The notes beneath the pieces were generated by a model. That model ran no database searches. It saw only the letters and a program-made list of their open reading frames with translations, and was not told where the DNA came from. Source: Collinsella aerofaciens (GTDB lineage Bacteria; Actinomycetota; Coriobacteriia; Coriobacteriales; Coriobacteriaceae). Taken from it: a stretch of 64,000 bases of DNA. Position numbers and translations under genes: made by a program. The stretch spans positions 1 to 64,000 of the forward strand of contig NZ_CABJDK010000001.1 in NCBI RefSeq assembly GCF_902364355.1. The letters are read 5' to 3'. Positions 1 through 9,230 of the stretch are shown one piece after another; the stretch's first letter is position 1, and each line of letters starts with the position of its first letter.

Positions 1-22
1 TGGCCGCTGCGCGGCCAGCAGA

Positions 23-256
23 CTAAAGTCTTGAAAAATAATAGTGCGTTGCCACATGGGGCAACGCACCGCCAAAGATTTGATCCGCGATACAGCCACA
101 GGCATCCATGATCACATGGTCACCAGAGTTCTCGCTTCCCATAGCCGTATCCAAAAGGAGATAGCGTTCTTGCGTAACACCATCGGATTTTTCATCGTGC
201 CTGTGCGATGACGCAGAGGCTTTAAGTAGCTGGGTCCATTGGTTAAAGCGCGCCAT
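23..256 (-). pseudogene. polysaccharide pyruvyl transferase-like N-terminal fragment (stop after 77 codons)
   Basis: The predicted 77-residue product contains LLLDTAMGSENSGDHVIMDA, which resembles the N-terminal 'LLLDT..GS.N.GD.IIM' segment of polysaccharide pyruvyl transferase-like proteins; these add ketal pyruvate to surface glycans. The ATG (256-254) shares one base with the TAA of the upstream glycosyltransferase (TAATG), and GGAGAAG precedes it, so the two are translationally coupled. Family members are usually 300 or more residues, but a TAG at 25-23 ends this frame, and only 22 bases of window remain beyond it. The frame reads on plausibly past the TAG (SAGRAA), so a nonsense mutation is likely. 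A genuine small protein or a sequencing error remain possible. Confidence 0.5.
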
Positions 257-1821
257 TAGCTTCTCCGAAATAAACGTTTGAGTAGAGCAACGTGACCGCC
301 TTCGACACCCGTCGAAGCAGAAGGCTGACACGGTTCACAATAATCATCAGATAGGTTAAAAACGGCAGACACGCTGCATGCGCCACTTTCAACCGAACGA
401 ACAACGGGATGAGCGTTGCGAGAAGGCGAAAGACAGACAAGTTGGCTTAGCTCGGCGACACAAAGCGGATTCTTGCCGTCTTCCGCAAAAGAGTATATAT
501 GAATGCGAAGATAGGCCTCTTCATCATCATTTAAAAACAGCGGAACATGACCCGCAAAATGACCGTCCCTAGACTCAAGACTAATCCAGCGAATATCAGA
601 CTGATCATCGGCACGCCAAACAGCCGCGCGAACATCCACAGGCATCAAAGCCGACTCAAAACGCACAGTCAAATCAACAGAAGAAGCTTGGATGAGCGTT
701 TGAGACATGGCAGACGATCGCAATCGAGCATCAGCAAGATGATCGCTGAGCAAGAAGACCTTACTTTGTTCTTCAGTTTTTAGCGCATCCCCGAAGGCGG
801 ACTTCCCGCTAGCCAAGGATGACTCTTCATTCAGATAGCGCGTAAAGGCCTCGAAGAACATTTCATTTTCACGCTCAATCGACGTGCAGCTAAATCGATT
901 AGGCGAATCGTATTTTGAGCCTGAAAGAGCCTCAAGAATAGAAGAAGCAATGCCACAAGCAGAGGGCTCAGCGAGGTGGATGGTGCCCTCCGGAAAGTCG
1001 AGTAGGTTATTCTCACGGTATATTTCAATTACCGAGAGCTTCGATGCAAGCATTTCGAAAGGCAGGCGAGAGGGATTAGTCACGCTCAACGATACGCCGG
1101 CAACACACTTGGCATAAAGCGAGGCGCATTCATCAGCGGTCAAGATACCGAGGCTGCGTACACGTGGATGACGAATGGGAGGCATTGCATCTTCGCCGTA
1201 TAAATATACGACAACTGCATCGTCGAGCTTGAGAAGCAATTTAATTGCATCAAGCAACATGCCAGACAAACGCCGATCCTTATTGGATTGATAAATAGCA
1301 CAGACGGCATACTCTCTGCTTAGATTTTGTTCCTGCGAAGTATATATATCGCTAACGCCAAAATCACAATATGGGACTTCATGCGAATAATAGGGTTCAA
1401 CTTTTTTAGAAAGCCATCTGCCTATCGTTATGGGGTTTAGTTCATAACGATAACTTGCTTCGGCATTTAGATACATCTCCCCCATCGGATAGAACCAAGG
1501 TTCAAAATCCTGAATGAAGTAGAACTTATGGGCGCACTTCTGCATAGATGCAAAGTGCGCCGTATTCCAAGCGGTGGCGATTACTGCAAAAAAATCCTCG
1601 GGCACACTCGGAGCCACAAGAACCTCTTTAGGCGAATAACGAAACCAATCCTTTATTTCGGTCTGAACTCTATGAGCACTTTTGCATGCTTCACAGCCCG
1701 GCATAATGTAAAAGTAGTTCTCATATCCGCGAGAATCTAGAAAGGAAGCCTTGCTGCAGATGGTTCGAAAGCCGCCAGAACCCTTTGCCGGCGGAGATAT
1801 TATCCAGGCAATTTGTTTCAT
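256..1821 (-). CDS. WsaF-like glycosyltransferase (GT4-type) with C-terminal beta-rich extension
   Basis: This 521-residue protein begins WIISPPAKGSGGFRTI and carries FYFIQDFEPWFYPMG near residue 100, patterns I associate with WsaF-type rhamnosyltransferases of S-layer glycan and rhamnan assembly. A GT-B donor-site region follows, with SNKDRRLSG, LGILTADECASLYAKC and LPFEMLASKLSVIE (about residues 185-280). The last 150 or so residues (DVRAAVWRADDQ onward) look like a beta-strand domain outside the transferase fold. The likely role is cytoplasmic addition of a sugar, perhaps rhamnose, to a lipid-linked surface glycan. It lies 9 bases after the two-domain GT2 gene and overlaps the next gene by one base. 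The donor sugar is inferred. Confidence 0.75.
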   Translation of the reverse strand: MKQIAWIISPPAKGSGGFRTICSKASFLDSRGYENYFYIMPGCEACKSAHRVQTEIKDWFRYSPKEVLVAPSVPEDFFAVIATAWNTAHFASMQKCAHKFYFIQDFEPWFYPMGEMYLNAEASYRYELNPITIGRWLSKKVEPYYSHEVPYCDFGVSDIYTSQEQNLSREYAVCAIYQSNKDRRLSGMLLDAIKLLLKLDDAVVVYLYGEDAMPPIRHPRVRSLGILTADECASLYAKCVAGVSLSVTNPSRLPFEMLASKLSVIEIYRENNLLDFPEGTIHLAEPSACGIASSILEALSGSKYDSPNRFSCTSIERENEMFFEAFTRYLNEESSLASGKSAFGDALKTEEQSKVFLLSDHLADARLRSSAMSQTLIQASSVDLTVRFESALMPVDVRAAVWRADDQSDIRWISLESRDGHFAGHVPLFLNDDEEAYLRIHIYSFAEDGKNPLCVAELSQLVCLSPSRNAHPVVRSVESGACSVSAVFNLSDDYCEPCQPSASTGVEGGHVALLKRLFRRS

Positions 1822-1830
1822 TTAAAGCAC

Positions 1831-4212
1831 TCAAATCGCTTCGTAGTCAAAAGGATCGAACTTATATAACGCTGCGCGCTTGGGATCTCGAGAAAAGTTA
1901 ACGGAGAACCATGGATCTCCCTCAGAGAAACGCTCTGACCAGTTATGCAACAATCGTGCCTTATCCTCAAAATGCTTATGAGAGCGAGATTTACTATCAA
2001 GGGATTTGTCAACACATGCCATATGGTAGAGACATGCCTCTGGTGTATAGATCACTTTTAACCCAGCTTGAGAAGACTTGAAGCAAATATCAACATCCGA
2101 ATAGTCAAGAAGATACGACTCATCAAAACCACCCAGACGATTAAAATGTTCGCGTGAAATAGCTAAACAGACACCACTCACCGCCGATACATCCCTTACG
2201 GTCAATGGCATATAGATATAGCCAGGAGAAGAGCGATGAATGCCTTGCGACAGGTTGACGATTGATTCTCCAACATAAGACAGGCCTGCCTGCTGCACAA
2301 TGCCGTCAAGATCGCACGTCATTGTTCCAACGACGCCAACATCCTCTCGTTGGGAAAAACCAACGAGAGTCTTTAGCCACGAGGAGTCTAGTGCCTGAAT
2401 ATCGTCATGAACAAAAACGAGTTGCTCACCATGCGCGGCGAGAGCACCGGCATTTCTCCATGCAGATATATTAAACGGGCCATCAAGCGCGTGAACGATA
2501 TAGCGACAACGAAGTCCAGAGATCGATTGCTGAACAGCAGCTTCCGCAACCCGCGAGCACACGAAAACAACTTCAAGATCATCAAAATCGGTGTCATTGA
2601 TTGAAGATACAAGAGCCGAAAGAACCGAAGAATTGCCGCGGGTGGTAACGATTAATGAACAGGACTCAGATGAAGAAACATCATAAATAGGGCTATATCT
2701 AAAAGCACGATTATGAGAGTTGACCACAGTCGCCTTAATACCGCATCTATCAAGGTGCTCCTGAACCGCTTTTATTCCAGCAAGGGTTGCATAGGGCTTA
2801 CTATCGGAATTACCCGCAGTCGAATTCTCGCTTATTCTCCAGTGATACAAGATTTTAGGAACGTGATGGATCGTCCCACCAAGTTCGGCAATCTTCAGCA
2901 CCATGGCATGGTCTTGGGCGCCATCCAACTCGCTGCTGGAAAGGTCAATCCTGTCTAAACATGCCCTTTTAACAGTAAGAAGGTGGCATATATAATTGTT
3001 GTCACGAGCCATATCAAGACTAAAATCCGGCTTAAAAGTAGGATGAGCCAAGGACCCGTCAGGCAATAGCTTATCTTCATCACAATAAAGAAGATTGATT
3101 TCAGCATTTTGATTTAAAGCACAGGCGTACTCAAACAAGATATCCGGTTCGAGAACATCATCATGATCGAAAAAGCAGAGGTAGTCTCCCTTGGCCATCT
3201 TGATTCCGACATTAGTGTTCTCAGTGATACCTAGATTGCCCTCAAGATTAGTCACTTTAATTCTAGAGTCTGCAGTCACATACTCGGAGACCAAGTCGCT
3301 AAGGCCCTCGTAATCTGGCGTAGAGTTAACCAGGATGAGTTCCCAATTCGAATACGTCTGAGCAATGACAGAATCAGCCATATCCCTGAAGAAATTCAAG
3401 GGAGTCTTATATAGCGGAACGATGATTGAAAACAAGGGCTGGTATGCAAGTTTTATTTGTGCTTGTGCCCGCGAATCGGATCCAGTCAATCTGCGCCCAG
3501 AAAACCAGGACAAATAACGGGGTTGATCGAATGCGCACGCATGATTCCGATCAGCCTCATCCAAAAGCTCCTTAAGCATATCTTTCTTTAGATTGATAAA
3601 CGTATCTAGATGACCAGAAGCCCTGTGCATGCAAATGCACAGGCTATCCCCGACCTCAGGAATATGAAGAGAGAAATTTATTAAACCAAGATTCGCATCG
3701 GCTATTAAGTTATTAGATAACAAAGATTCCCCAACAACGCAGGCTCCTTCATTAAAAGCGACAATACGATCACCCTCAAAGCAATCAGTGCCCGAAAGAA
3801 CACCTCTAACGATTACGCCATCAACGCAGGGAATAAAGCCCTCAATTTGGATAGAAGCGAGCGCATGCACACCAGAACGGTCAATATTGCGAAATTGTCC
3901 ACAATGCTCCGCGTGCAGCAAGCCGTTAACTTTCGACTCAATCGAAAACTTGCCAGGATTGATACGGCGCTGGTAAATTATATTATCTCCGCTAAAGAAA
4001 GACAGCGATTGGTCGACACCAAAATCGGCAAGAATAACAACAAATTCAGTCTCTGAAAAAGGGATGATTCTTGCGGGCAGAATTTGCCCATTAGGTGATT
4101 GCGACTCAACAGCATCAGGAAAAACGGATGCGGCTTCATACAGTAGATATAGCTTGCCGTCGCCACGGCAATTTAGCTTATTGTTAAATTCGGTATTAAA
4201 AACTATGCCCAT
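1831..4212 (-). CDS. two-domain family 2 glycosyltransferase
   Basis: This 793-residue protein has a variable N-terminal beta-rich region (about 1-250), a first GT2 domain (FSIIVPLYKTPLNFFRDM, with FFDHDDVLEPD as its metal-binding DxD-like motif) and a second GT2-like domain (SLIVTTRGNSS, FVHDDIQALDSSW, GGFDESYLLDYSDVDIC). Such twin-domain enzymes are common in rhamnose-rich polysaccharide assembly in Gram-positives. I use the ATG at 4212 because GGAAAG lies 10 bases upstream; the longer frame would start with TTG at 4233. It begins 2 bases after the stop of the DUF2142 gene, so the operon is tightly packed. The 828-residue protein at 22801-25287 has the same layout. Acceptor and donor are unknown. 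Confidence 0.85.
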   Translation of the reverse strand: MGIVFNTEFNNKLNCRGDGKLYLLYEAASVFPDAVESQSPNGQILPARIIPFSETEFVVILADFGVDQSLSFFSGDNIIYQRRINPGKFSIESKVNGLLHAEHCGQFRNIDRSGVHALASIQIEGFIPCVDGVIVRGVLSGTDCFEGDRIVAFNEGACVVGESLLSNNLIADANLGLINFSLHIPEVGDSLCICMHRASGHLDTFINLKKDMLKELLDEADRNHACAFDQPRYLSWFSGRRLTGSDSRAQAQIKLAYQPLFSIIVPLYKTPLNFFRDMADSVIAQTYSNWELILVNSTPDYEGLSDLVSEYVTADSRIKVTNLEGNLGITENTNVGIKMAKGDYLCFFDHDDVLEPDILFEYACALNQNAEINLLYCDEDKLLPDGSLAHPTFKPDFSLDMARDNNYICHLLTVKRACLDRIDLSSSELDGAQDHAMVLKIAELGGTIHHVPKILYHWRISENSTAGNSDSKPYATLAGIKAVQEHLDRCGIKATVVNSHNRAFRYSPIYDVSSSESCSLIVTTRGNSSVLSALVSSINDTDFDDLEVVFVCSRVAEAAVQQSISGLRCRYIVHALDGPFNISAWRNAGALAAHGEQLVFVHDDIQALDSSWLKTLVGFSQREDVGVVGTMTCDLDGIVQQAGLSYVGESIVNLSQGIHRSSPGYIYMPLTVRDVSAVSGVCLAISREHFNRLGGFDESYLLDYSDVDICFKSSQAGLKVIYTPEACLYHMACVDKSLDSKSRSHKHFEDKARLLHNWSERFSEGDPWFSVNFSRDPKRAALYKFDPFDYEAI

Positions 4213-4213
4213 A

Positions 4214-6247
4214 TCAGCAACACTTTCCAACAACTAAAACAAACTCGCAAATCGTAGCCAAAGTAAACGGGAATACGAGGCATATCAATATGAATCGTTT
4301 GCTGTCCCCAAAGACCAAGCGACTTTGGTTAAGGATAAACGATAGGCACGGAACCAGAAGTGGCAAAAGGTAACGACTCTGGCAACCATTAACTGTTCCC
4401 AATCCAACGGGAGTAAAAGACACATAAAGTGCAGTTGCCACCAAAATCACCGTAAACAAAAACACAAATGAGGCCCAAAGAAATTGTGCAAGACCAATAT
4501 GATTAACGCTAATCGAATCGGCCGAAAAAAGCCCAAACAACAATAGGCAAACAGCTGGAAGCACCTGAACCAACCCACGGATTGCATTTACAGAAATCTG
4601 AGCAGCAAGCGATCCAAGGTATGCAAAGTTCAATGCATATCCAGAAGAGGTTATCGGATTTAAATAATAAGTTGAAAAATAATTGGCGAGTATTTCCGCG
4701 TAGCGCAATGGATCGGCGAGAATGAAAGCGATTTGCTGACCAGAGTTAACATCGGAGCCGCCTCGCATATCGCCAACGTTAGATCCGCTGGCCGTTGAAA
4801 ACAAGAACGGAAGCGCAAATGAGGCAAAAGCAATCAAGCCCAAAACAAACACGGCGGCATAGTAATGAACTCGTTGCTTCGAGCCCGCAAAACGATTACG
4901 CGGAACCATAAAGAAAAGACCGATTATCGGAAAATACACAGCTTTGACTGCGAGTCCTAAAAAGGTAAATAAAAATGCGAGTGCTATATTGCGAACTGTA
5001 AATTCATTTAAATCACCCCATGCATACCTCAAAAAATAAGCAAAACCGAGAATGATAAACGAAATGAGCCATGCATCATATGAGAAACATGACGCAAGAA
5101 AGATCGAAGTTGGCAGCATTCCCACAAAAGCAAATAGTCCCTTTTTTGAGGGCGTAACGTCGATTGCAATGGCAATTGCAAGACAGTAACTAAATAAATT
5201 GCAAATCCGAGCGAATTGAATCATAGAAGAAAAATCGAAATGCAGAAGGCGAGCGAGCCAAAGGCCAATTGCCGATGGAATATATCCAATGCTGCTAAGC
5301 GTATAAACGAATTCTTCATGCTTGTTAACTTGTACATAACCAGAAGCGATATCAGATCTATAGGAGACATTCAACTGCCTAGCATGCTCAAGAATTTCCG
5401 CTCGATCAAAATGGGAAAGAGAAGGCTCTTCATAGCCCTGTGCACGACGGACCGCTTCGTCAGTAAAGTTGATATCCGTATCAGTTTTTTGAGTTTCAAA
5501 TAAATAAGATGTCGAAAGGGCATTGGAATAGTGAATTTGATCATCCCATGAAATACCCGTCGTTATCGGAGTGCTCACCACAAGGAAAACACCAATTGAG
5601 AATGCAGCGATAAAGAAAGCAACGGGAAGGACAGAGCTTCTCTTTCGAATGCCCGAGCAAGCCGTGAAAACCGAAGTTATGATTACCAGCAGGAAATAAA
5701 CAACAGCATTAATGAACCCATTCGCGAATGCAGTCGTTGAGCAGCCAAAAACAATAAAGAATGCGATAATCAGCAGGGAAACGTAGTCGGTAGCCTTGAC
5801 CCTCGCCGAAACAGAATGGAACAACGCTTTCAGAGAAAAGCCGCTTTGGAATAAATAAAGTATTGCGCAATAGAAAATCAGAAAAAAGAATATGAGCCGC
5901 TTTTTATTCCAGTCAGCAATATTCGAGAAATGAGAAGCCGGCGAGCCAAGAACGGTGCAGCCCTCCCAGATGACCGCCACAGCAAATGCCGCAAGCAACA
6001 GGACTAATAATTGAGCGCAGCGACCAGAACAGTTGCCACGCTTTTTTTCATCATCTGAGGAAAGGAAGATACAATATGATTGCCAAATGGCAACATCTAC
6101 AACGACGCAATAGAGCGCTAAAACGAACAGCTGTGAGACAGAGTGGTTCACATAAAAGTGCTTCATGCACAGAAGCTCGACAATAAAGAGAAGGGCAACG
6201 AAGACGGCTTTCATTATTTGCTTTTGGTTTACGCATCGAGACAACAC
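4214..6247 (-). CDS. DUF2142-family multipass membrane protein
   Basis: This 677-residue protein has roughly a dozen hydrophobic segments and a long extracytoplasmic loop containing ISWDDQIHYSNALS and FVYTLSSIGYIPSAIGLWLA. The WDDQIHY region followed by the Y.P...G..L pattern is typical of DUF2142 proteins, which resemble GT-C mannosyltransferases and are often found in surface polysaccharide clusters. A role in transferring a sugar from a lipid carrier outside the membrane fits the DPM-like synthase two genes upstream, but is not demonstrated. The frame opens with GTG at 6247, preceded by AAAGGTG; an ATG at 6214 is an alternative start without a visible Shine-Dalgarno sequence. Confidence 0.8.
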   Translation of the reverse strand: MLSRCVNQKQIMKAVFVALLFIVELLCMKHFYVNHSVSQLFVLALYCVVVDVAIWQSYCIFLSSDDEKKRGNCSGRCAQLLVLLLAAFAVAVIWEGCTVLGSPASHFSNIADWNKKRLIFFFLIFYCAILYLFQSGFSLKALFHSVSARVKATDYVSLLIIAFFIVFGCSTTAFANGFINAVVYFLLVIITSVFTACSGIRKRSSVLPVAFFIAAFSIGVFLVVSTPITTGISWDDQIHYSNALSTSYLFETQKTDTDINFTDEAVRRAQGYEEPSLSHFDRAEILEHARQLNVSYRSDIASGYVQVNKHEEFVYTLSSIGYIPSAIGLWLARLLHFDFSSMIQFARICNLFSYCLAIAIAIDVTPSKKGLFAFVGMLPTSIFLASCFSYDAWLISFIILGFAYFLRYAWGDLNEFTVRNIALAFLFTFLGLAVKAVYFPIIGLFFMVPRNRFAGSKQRVHYYAAVFVLGLIAFASFALPFLFSTASGSNVGDMRGGSDVNSGQQIAFILADPLRYAEILANYFSTYYLNPITSSGYALNFAYLGSLAAQISVNAIRGLVQVLPAVCLLLFGLFSADSISVNHIGLAQFLWASFVFLFTVILVATALYVSFTPVGLGTVNGCQSRYLLPLLVPCLSFILNQSRLVFGDSKRFILICLVFPFTLATICEFVLVVGKCC

Positions 6248-6416
6248 GGGGCTAATTCACCTTTATCCAAATCAAGCTGCAAGGGCCCTCGAAGAATCGT
6301 TCCCAGTCATCCGGATGACAAGTATGGGCACCAAGCACTGTTCACAACTGTTAAAAGAAATATAAGTAGAGACATTCCCATCCAGATGATTTATACGCCA
6401 AAGCGAAACGCATAGC

Positions 6417-6761
6417 CTACTTTTCCTTCTCCCTACTTAACGCAACAGCCTGAACAAGCGAGTTCAAACGCTCTTCCTGTCGAGAGAGGCGAAGAGAATT
6501 GCAGAAATCACGGACCACAAGAACGGCAATAACGTAAAGGAACACGAAGTTAGAAGCCGACATGAAACCAAATAGACTTGAAAGCCACATTGCAACTTGT
6601 GGAAAAACGCCCAAAATTACAAAACTGACGCTGAATAGCAGCCAAAACAGAGAATCCAAAACTTGCATTTGGGATTTTTTTAATTTGCGCATTACGAACA
6701 CGAATACCAAAACAGCGCAAACGAGAAGCAAAATACGAAGAGAGACCGGCAAATGGATCAC
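6417..6761 (-). CDS. DUF2304-like small membrane protein
   Basis: This 114-residue protein has three hydrophobic segments (RILLLVCAVLVFVFVM, SLFWLLFSVSFVILGVF and FVFLYVIAVLVV), followed by a charged C-terminal tail with LSRQEERLNSLVQAVALS that may form a short coiled coil. Size, topology and position directly after a DPM-like GT2 gene match DUF2304 proteins, which are almost always genetically coupled to such transferases and may help anchor or regulate them. The GTG start overlaps the TGA of the upstream transferase gene in a GTGA arrangement, which implies translational coupling. Biochemical function is unknown for the family. Confidence 0.75.
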   Translation of the reverse strand: MIHLPVSLRILLLVCAVLVFVFVMRKLKKSQMQVLDSLFWLLFSVSFVILGVFPQVAMWLSSLFGFMSASNFVFLYVIAVLVVRDFCNSLRLSRQEERLNSLVQAVALSREKEK

Positions 6762-7444
6762 CTAAACCACTGAACGACAAGGAGCGTAACGAAAACACGA
6801 ACCATATACTGCATAGACCTAACAGGGTTAAGATAGCTCTCGCCACCTTGACGCTCGCGCATCTTAACCTGTACCTCTGAAATAGAATACCCTTGCTTCA
6901 AAAAGAGAGCGAGAGATTCTGGTTCCGGATTTAAGGTATTGTCGTAATAGTATTTCGTAAGAATATCCCGCCCAAATAGCCTAAATCCAGACGTGGGGTC
7001 ACTGATCCTCTTGCCTGTCAGAATCTTTATTAGCACCGTAATCATACGCGAGCCGATCATGCGAAGCGTCTTGTCTTTGCGCACGCTTACAAACCTAGAG
7101 CCAATGACAATATCTGATCCATCAGATTGAGCCCTATCAACAAGAACCTTTATATATTCCGGACAATGCTGGCCGTCAGCATCAAACTGAACCATATAGT
7201 CATATCCAAGATCAACCGCATAACGCGCAGCCGTCTGAAACCCAACGGTCAAACCACAGTTAATGGGCATATCAATGATGTCACAACCAAGATCCTTGCA
7301 GATGGCCAACGTTCGATCTCGAGACCCATCATTGATAACAACAAAATCAAACTCAGGTGCAATTTTCCTGAGCTCGCATATCGTCTTTTCTATGCATTCC
7401 TCCTCATTATAAGCAGGAATAGCGATAAGAGTTTTGGGTGTCAT
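6758..7444 (-). CDS. DPM1/GtrB-like family 2 glycosyltransferase
   Basis: A compact GT2 enzyme of about 228 residues with a single catalytic domain: LIAIPAYNEEECIEKTI at the N-terminus, VVINDGSRDRT, MVQFDADGQHCPE (the DxD metal site), and SDPTSGFRLFGRDIL. This is the signature of dolichol- or undecaprenyl-phosphate mannose/glucose synthases, which charge a polyprenyl phosphate with one sugar on the cytoplasmic face. No C-terminal membrane domain is present; the overlapping DUF2304 gene may supply the membrane partner, and the DUF2142 protein downstream could use the product. I choose the ATG at 7444; a GTG two codons earlier (7450) is also possible. It is the first gene of the operon running to position 23. 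Confidence 0.85.
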   Translation of the reverse strand: MTPKTLIAIPAYNEEECIEKTICELRKIAPEFDFVVINDGSRDRTLAICKDLGCDIIDMPINCGLTVGFQTAARYAVDLGYDYMVQFDADGQHCPEYIKVLVDRAQSDGSDIVIGSRFVSVRKDKTLRMIGSRMITVLIKILTGKRISDPTSGFRLFGRDILTKYYYDNTLNPEPESLALFLKQGYSISEVQVKMRERQGGESYLNPVRSMQYMVRVFVTLLVVQWFR

Positions 7445-7555
7445 ATACACATAAACCGATCTCTAGTTTTTCTCATTATTATAGCGAGAGATATACAAAT
7501 GGTTAAATAGACACAACGAATGGTGCACCCTTGATTATCAACTTAATCAGAACAC

Positions 7556-7595
7556 TTCCCACATTCATCCGTACATGGACGGATGAATGTGGGAA
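7556..7595. repeat. perfect 17-bp inverted repeat with 6-base loop
   Basis: The arms at 7556-7572 and 7579-7595 are exact reverse complements (TTCCCACATTCATCCGT and its complement) around the loop ACATGG. There is no T-run on either side, so this is not a classical terminator. It marks the boundary where base composition changes from AT-rich to GC-rich, which suggests an element end or a protein recognition hairpin. Confidence 0.7.
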
Positions 7596-7646
7596 CCCGT
7601 TACCCTGAGAGCCGAACCGGTTGGCCCCGGGGACTCGAAGGACGGC

Positions 7647-7903
7647 ATGTCCGGAAAGAAGAAAAAGGGTTCCGAGAAGGCGACCCCGAGTGTCTACGGC
7701 AGGCTCACCAGGCACGAAAGGGACACGGTCCAGAAGATGCTGGAGCTGGACGCCCGCGCGCCTCCAGGGCGATGCTCGGCGGCGATGCGGAGGCGCTGCT
7801 AGACGCCTACAGCCTGGAGGACGTGCCCATCGGAAGACTCGACCTGACGCCGAGCCTCATTGAGAGGGCACGCGCAGAGAGGCGCGACGCCCCGCTGGCC
7901 TAG
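7647..7903 (+). pseudogene. frameshifted transposase-like fragment (IS30-like N-terminus?)
   Basis: The first part reads MSGKKKKGSEKATPSVYGRL followed by TRHERDTVQKMLELDA, which resembles the N-terminal 'R-L-T-x-x-E-R-D-T-I-Q-x-M-L' helix region of IS30-family transposases. Around 7755 the reading shifts by one frame and continues as ASRAMLGGDAEALLDAYSLE and on to a stop at 7903. There is no DDE catalytic core, so only debris remains. The IS30 assignment rests on a short pattern and is tentative. Confidence 0.35.
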
Positions 7904-8249
7904 CCCAAAGGCAAAACGGAATAGGCGGACCGACCGTCCGGCTGAGTCTGGAAAGAGGTGCCAGACTGAGGGCGGAGAATGGCCCGCGGACCTATCGAAC
8001 ACATATCCACCGTTCCTTCAACTGGGGAAACGGCGCCCCCGGGGTCCATGGGGGCCGCAGGGGCGTTCGGCTAGCCGCGGGTACGGACTATCTGCGCAGT
8101 GTGTTCGGCCGAGATCGGAAATCAACCACGAATGGCGCACACGGCATCGAGAACCCCGCAACAAACCTCGCCCTAGATTTCAAAGCTAGCAATCTTCCGA
8201 GTGTCGAACGGCATGGTTACGCCATGCCTCTCTAAGCGTAGGTGCACAA

Positions 8250-9194
8250 CTACGAGGTTTTCTCTAAAGTTTTAATTGTAACCACACGCGCCATATTAAT
8301 GACATTCATTAAATACGACTTAGAGCAAAATGGGATTTGAAGCAATTGGGAAATACCTTTTGCTCGATTACCAGAATGAATATTTCTCAACCCATTATTA
8401 AATAATGCATTTGCCTTTAGATAGTTCTCAGCTCGGCGCCGATCGAACCGCTCGGCGACGATTGTATCAATCTTATCGACATCCAGCGATCGACCCTCTT
8501 TGAAAGCTGAACGTAAACACTGAGAAACAACGAACTGTTTATACAAATTGCTACGCGAAATGCTATTAACAGTCATTCTGTATCGAATGAGCGGCTCTGG
8601 AACATTTCCAATAGTGAACCCTTCCAGCTCGGCACGCAACAGTAAGTCATAATCTTCTGCTAGCGGAACAGACCGATACCCCATTTCAAATACAGACCTT
8701 CTTCCAAACCAACTCGGATGAGGTACGCAATTTCTAATCATAAGAGAACGCCTAACGCCTTCACTCGAACTTGGAATTGAATCAACGAGATATAATTGAC
8801 TACCGTCTTCGTCAATGGCGTTCAAATAAGAACCCACTAGGTCAAGCTCATGTTCTTCAAGATACGACAACTGCCGTTCAATGCGCTGCGCCTCAGAAAT
8901 GTCATCTGAGTCCATTCGGCAGATATACTGACCGCGTGAGACCTTGAACGCCCTTTCCAAAGATGCAGCAAGACCAAGATTGCGTTCATTTCTCACGAGG
9001 CAAATCCTGCTGTCATGAGAGCTATAGTTTTGAGCAATATCGTAAAGTGTGTTGTCATCTGGATTATCAAAAACAACAACCACCTCGATTCGATGATAGG
9101 TCTGCTTTAAAATAGACGCTAGTGCCTCAGTAAAATCTTTGGCGCTCTCCCTATAACAAGGCATGAGCACTGAAACCAACTGTGAATCTGTCAA
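8250..9194 (-). CDS. family 2 glycosyltransferase (GT-A, DSDD motif)
   Basis: This 314-residue protein opens with VSVLMPCYRESAKDFTEAL, followed by VVVVFDNPDDNT, RNLGLAASLERAF and CRMDSDDISEAQRIERQL, the nucleotide-sugar and metal-binding motifs of GT2 enzymes. VPLAEDYDLLLRAE is the later ED acceptor motif. These enzymes add one sugar to a growing glycan in the cytoplasm; donor and acceptor cannot be read from sequence. The start appears to be TTG at 9194, with GGAGG nine bases upstream and no nearer ATG. It is divergent from the GT4 gene, with 36 bases between the two starts, and follows the insertion-sequence debris. Confidence 0.85.
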   Translation of the reverse strand: MTDSQLVSVLMPCYRESAKDFTEALASILKQTYHRIEVVVVFDNPDDNTLYDIAQNYSSHDSRICLVRNERNLGLAASLERAFKVSRGQYICRMDSDDISEAQRIERQLSYLEEHELDLVGSYLNAIDEDGSQLYLVDSIPSSSEGVRRSLMIRNCVPHPSWFGRRSVFEMGYRSVPLAEDYDLLLRAELEGFTIGNVPEPLIRYRMTVNSISRSNLYKQFVVSQCLRSAFKEGRSLDVDKIDTIVAERFDRRRAENYLKANALFNNGLRNIHSGNRAKGISQLLQIPFCSKSYLMNVINMARVVTIKTLEKTS

Positions 9195-9230
9195 CTAAAA
9201 CCTCCAACACCGCTGCGGGAGCAAACGCTA

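Larger units (their letters stand above)
7451..8249. other. 800-base GC-rich gap with insertion-sequence debris
   Basis: No intact gene is visible between the two flanking glycosyltransferase genes. The segment 7590-8170 is far more GC-rich than the AT-rich genes on either side. It contains a 17-base-pair perfect hairpin at its left edge (7556-7595) and a frameshifted transposase-like reading frame (7647-7903). The remaining 300 bases carry stops in all frames. It reads as the remains of an inserted mobile element. Confidence 0.6.
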
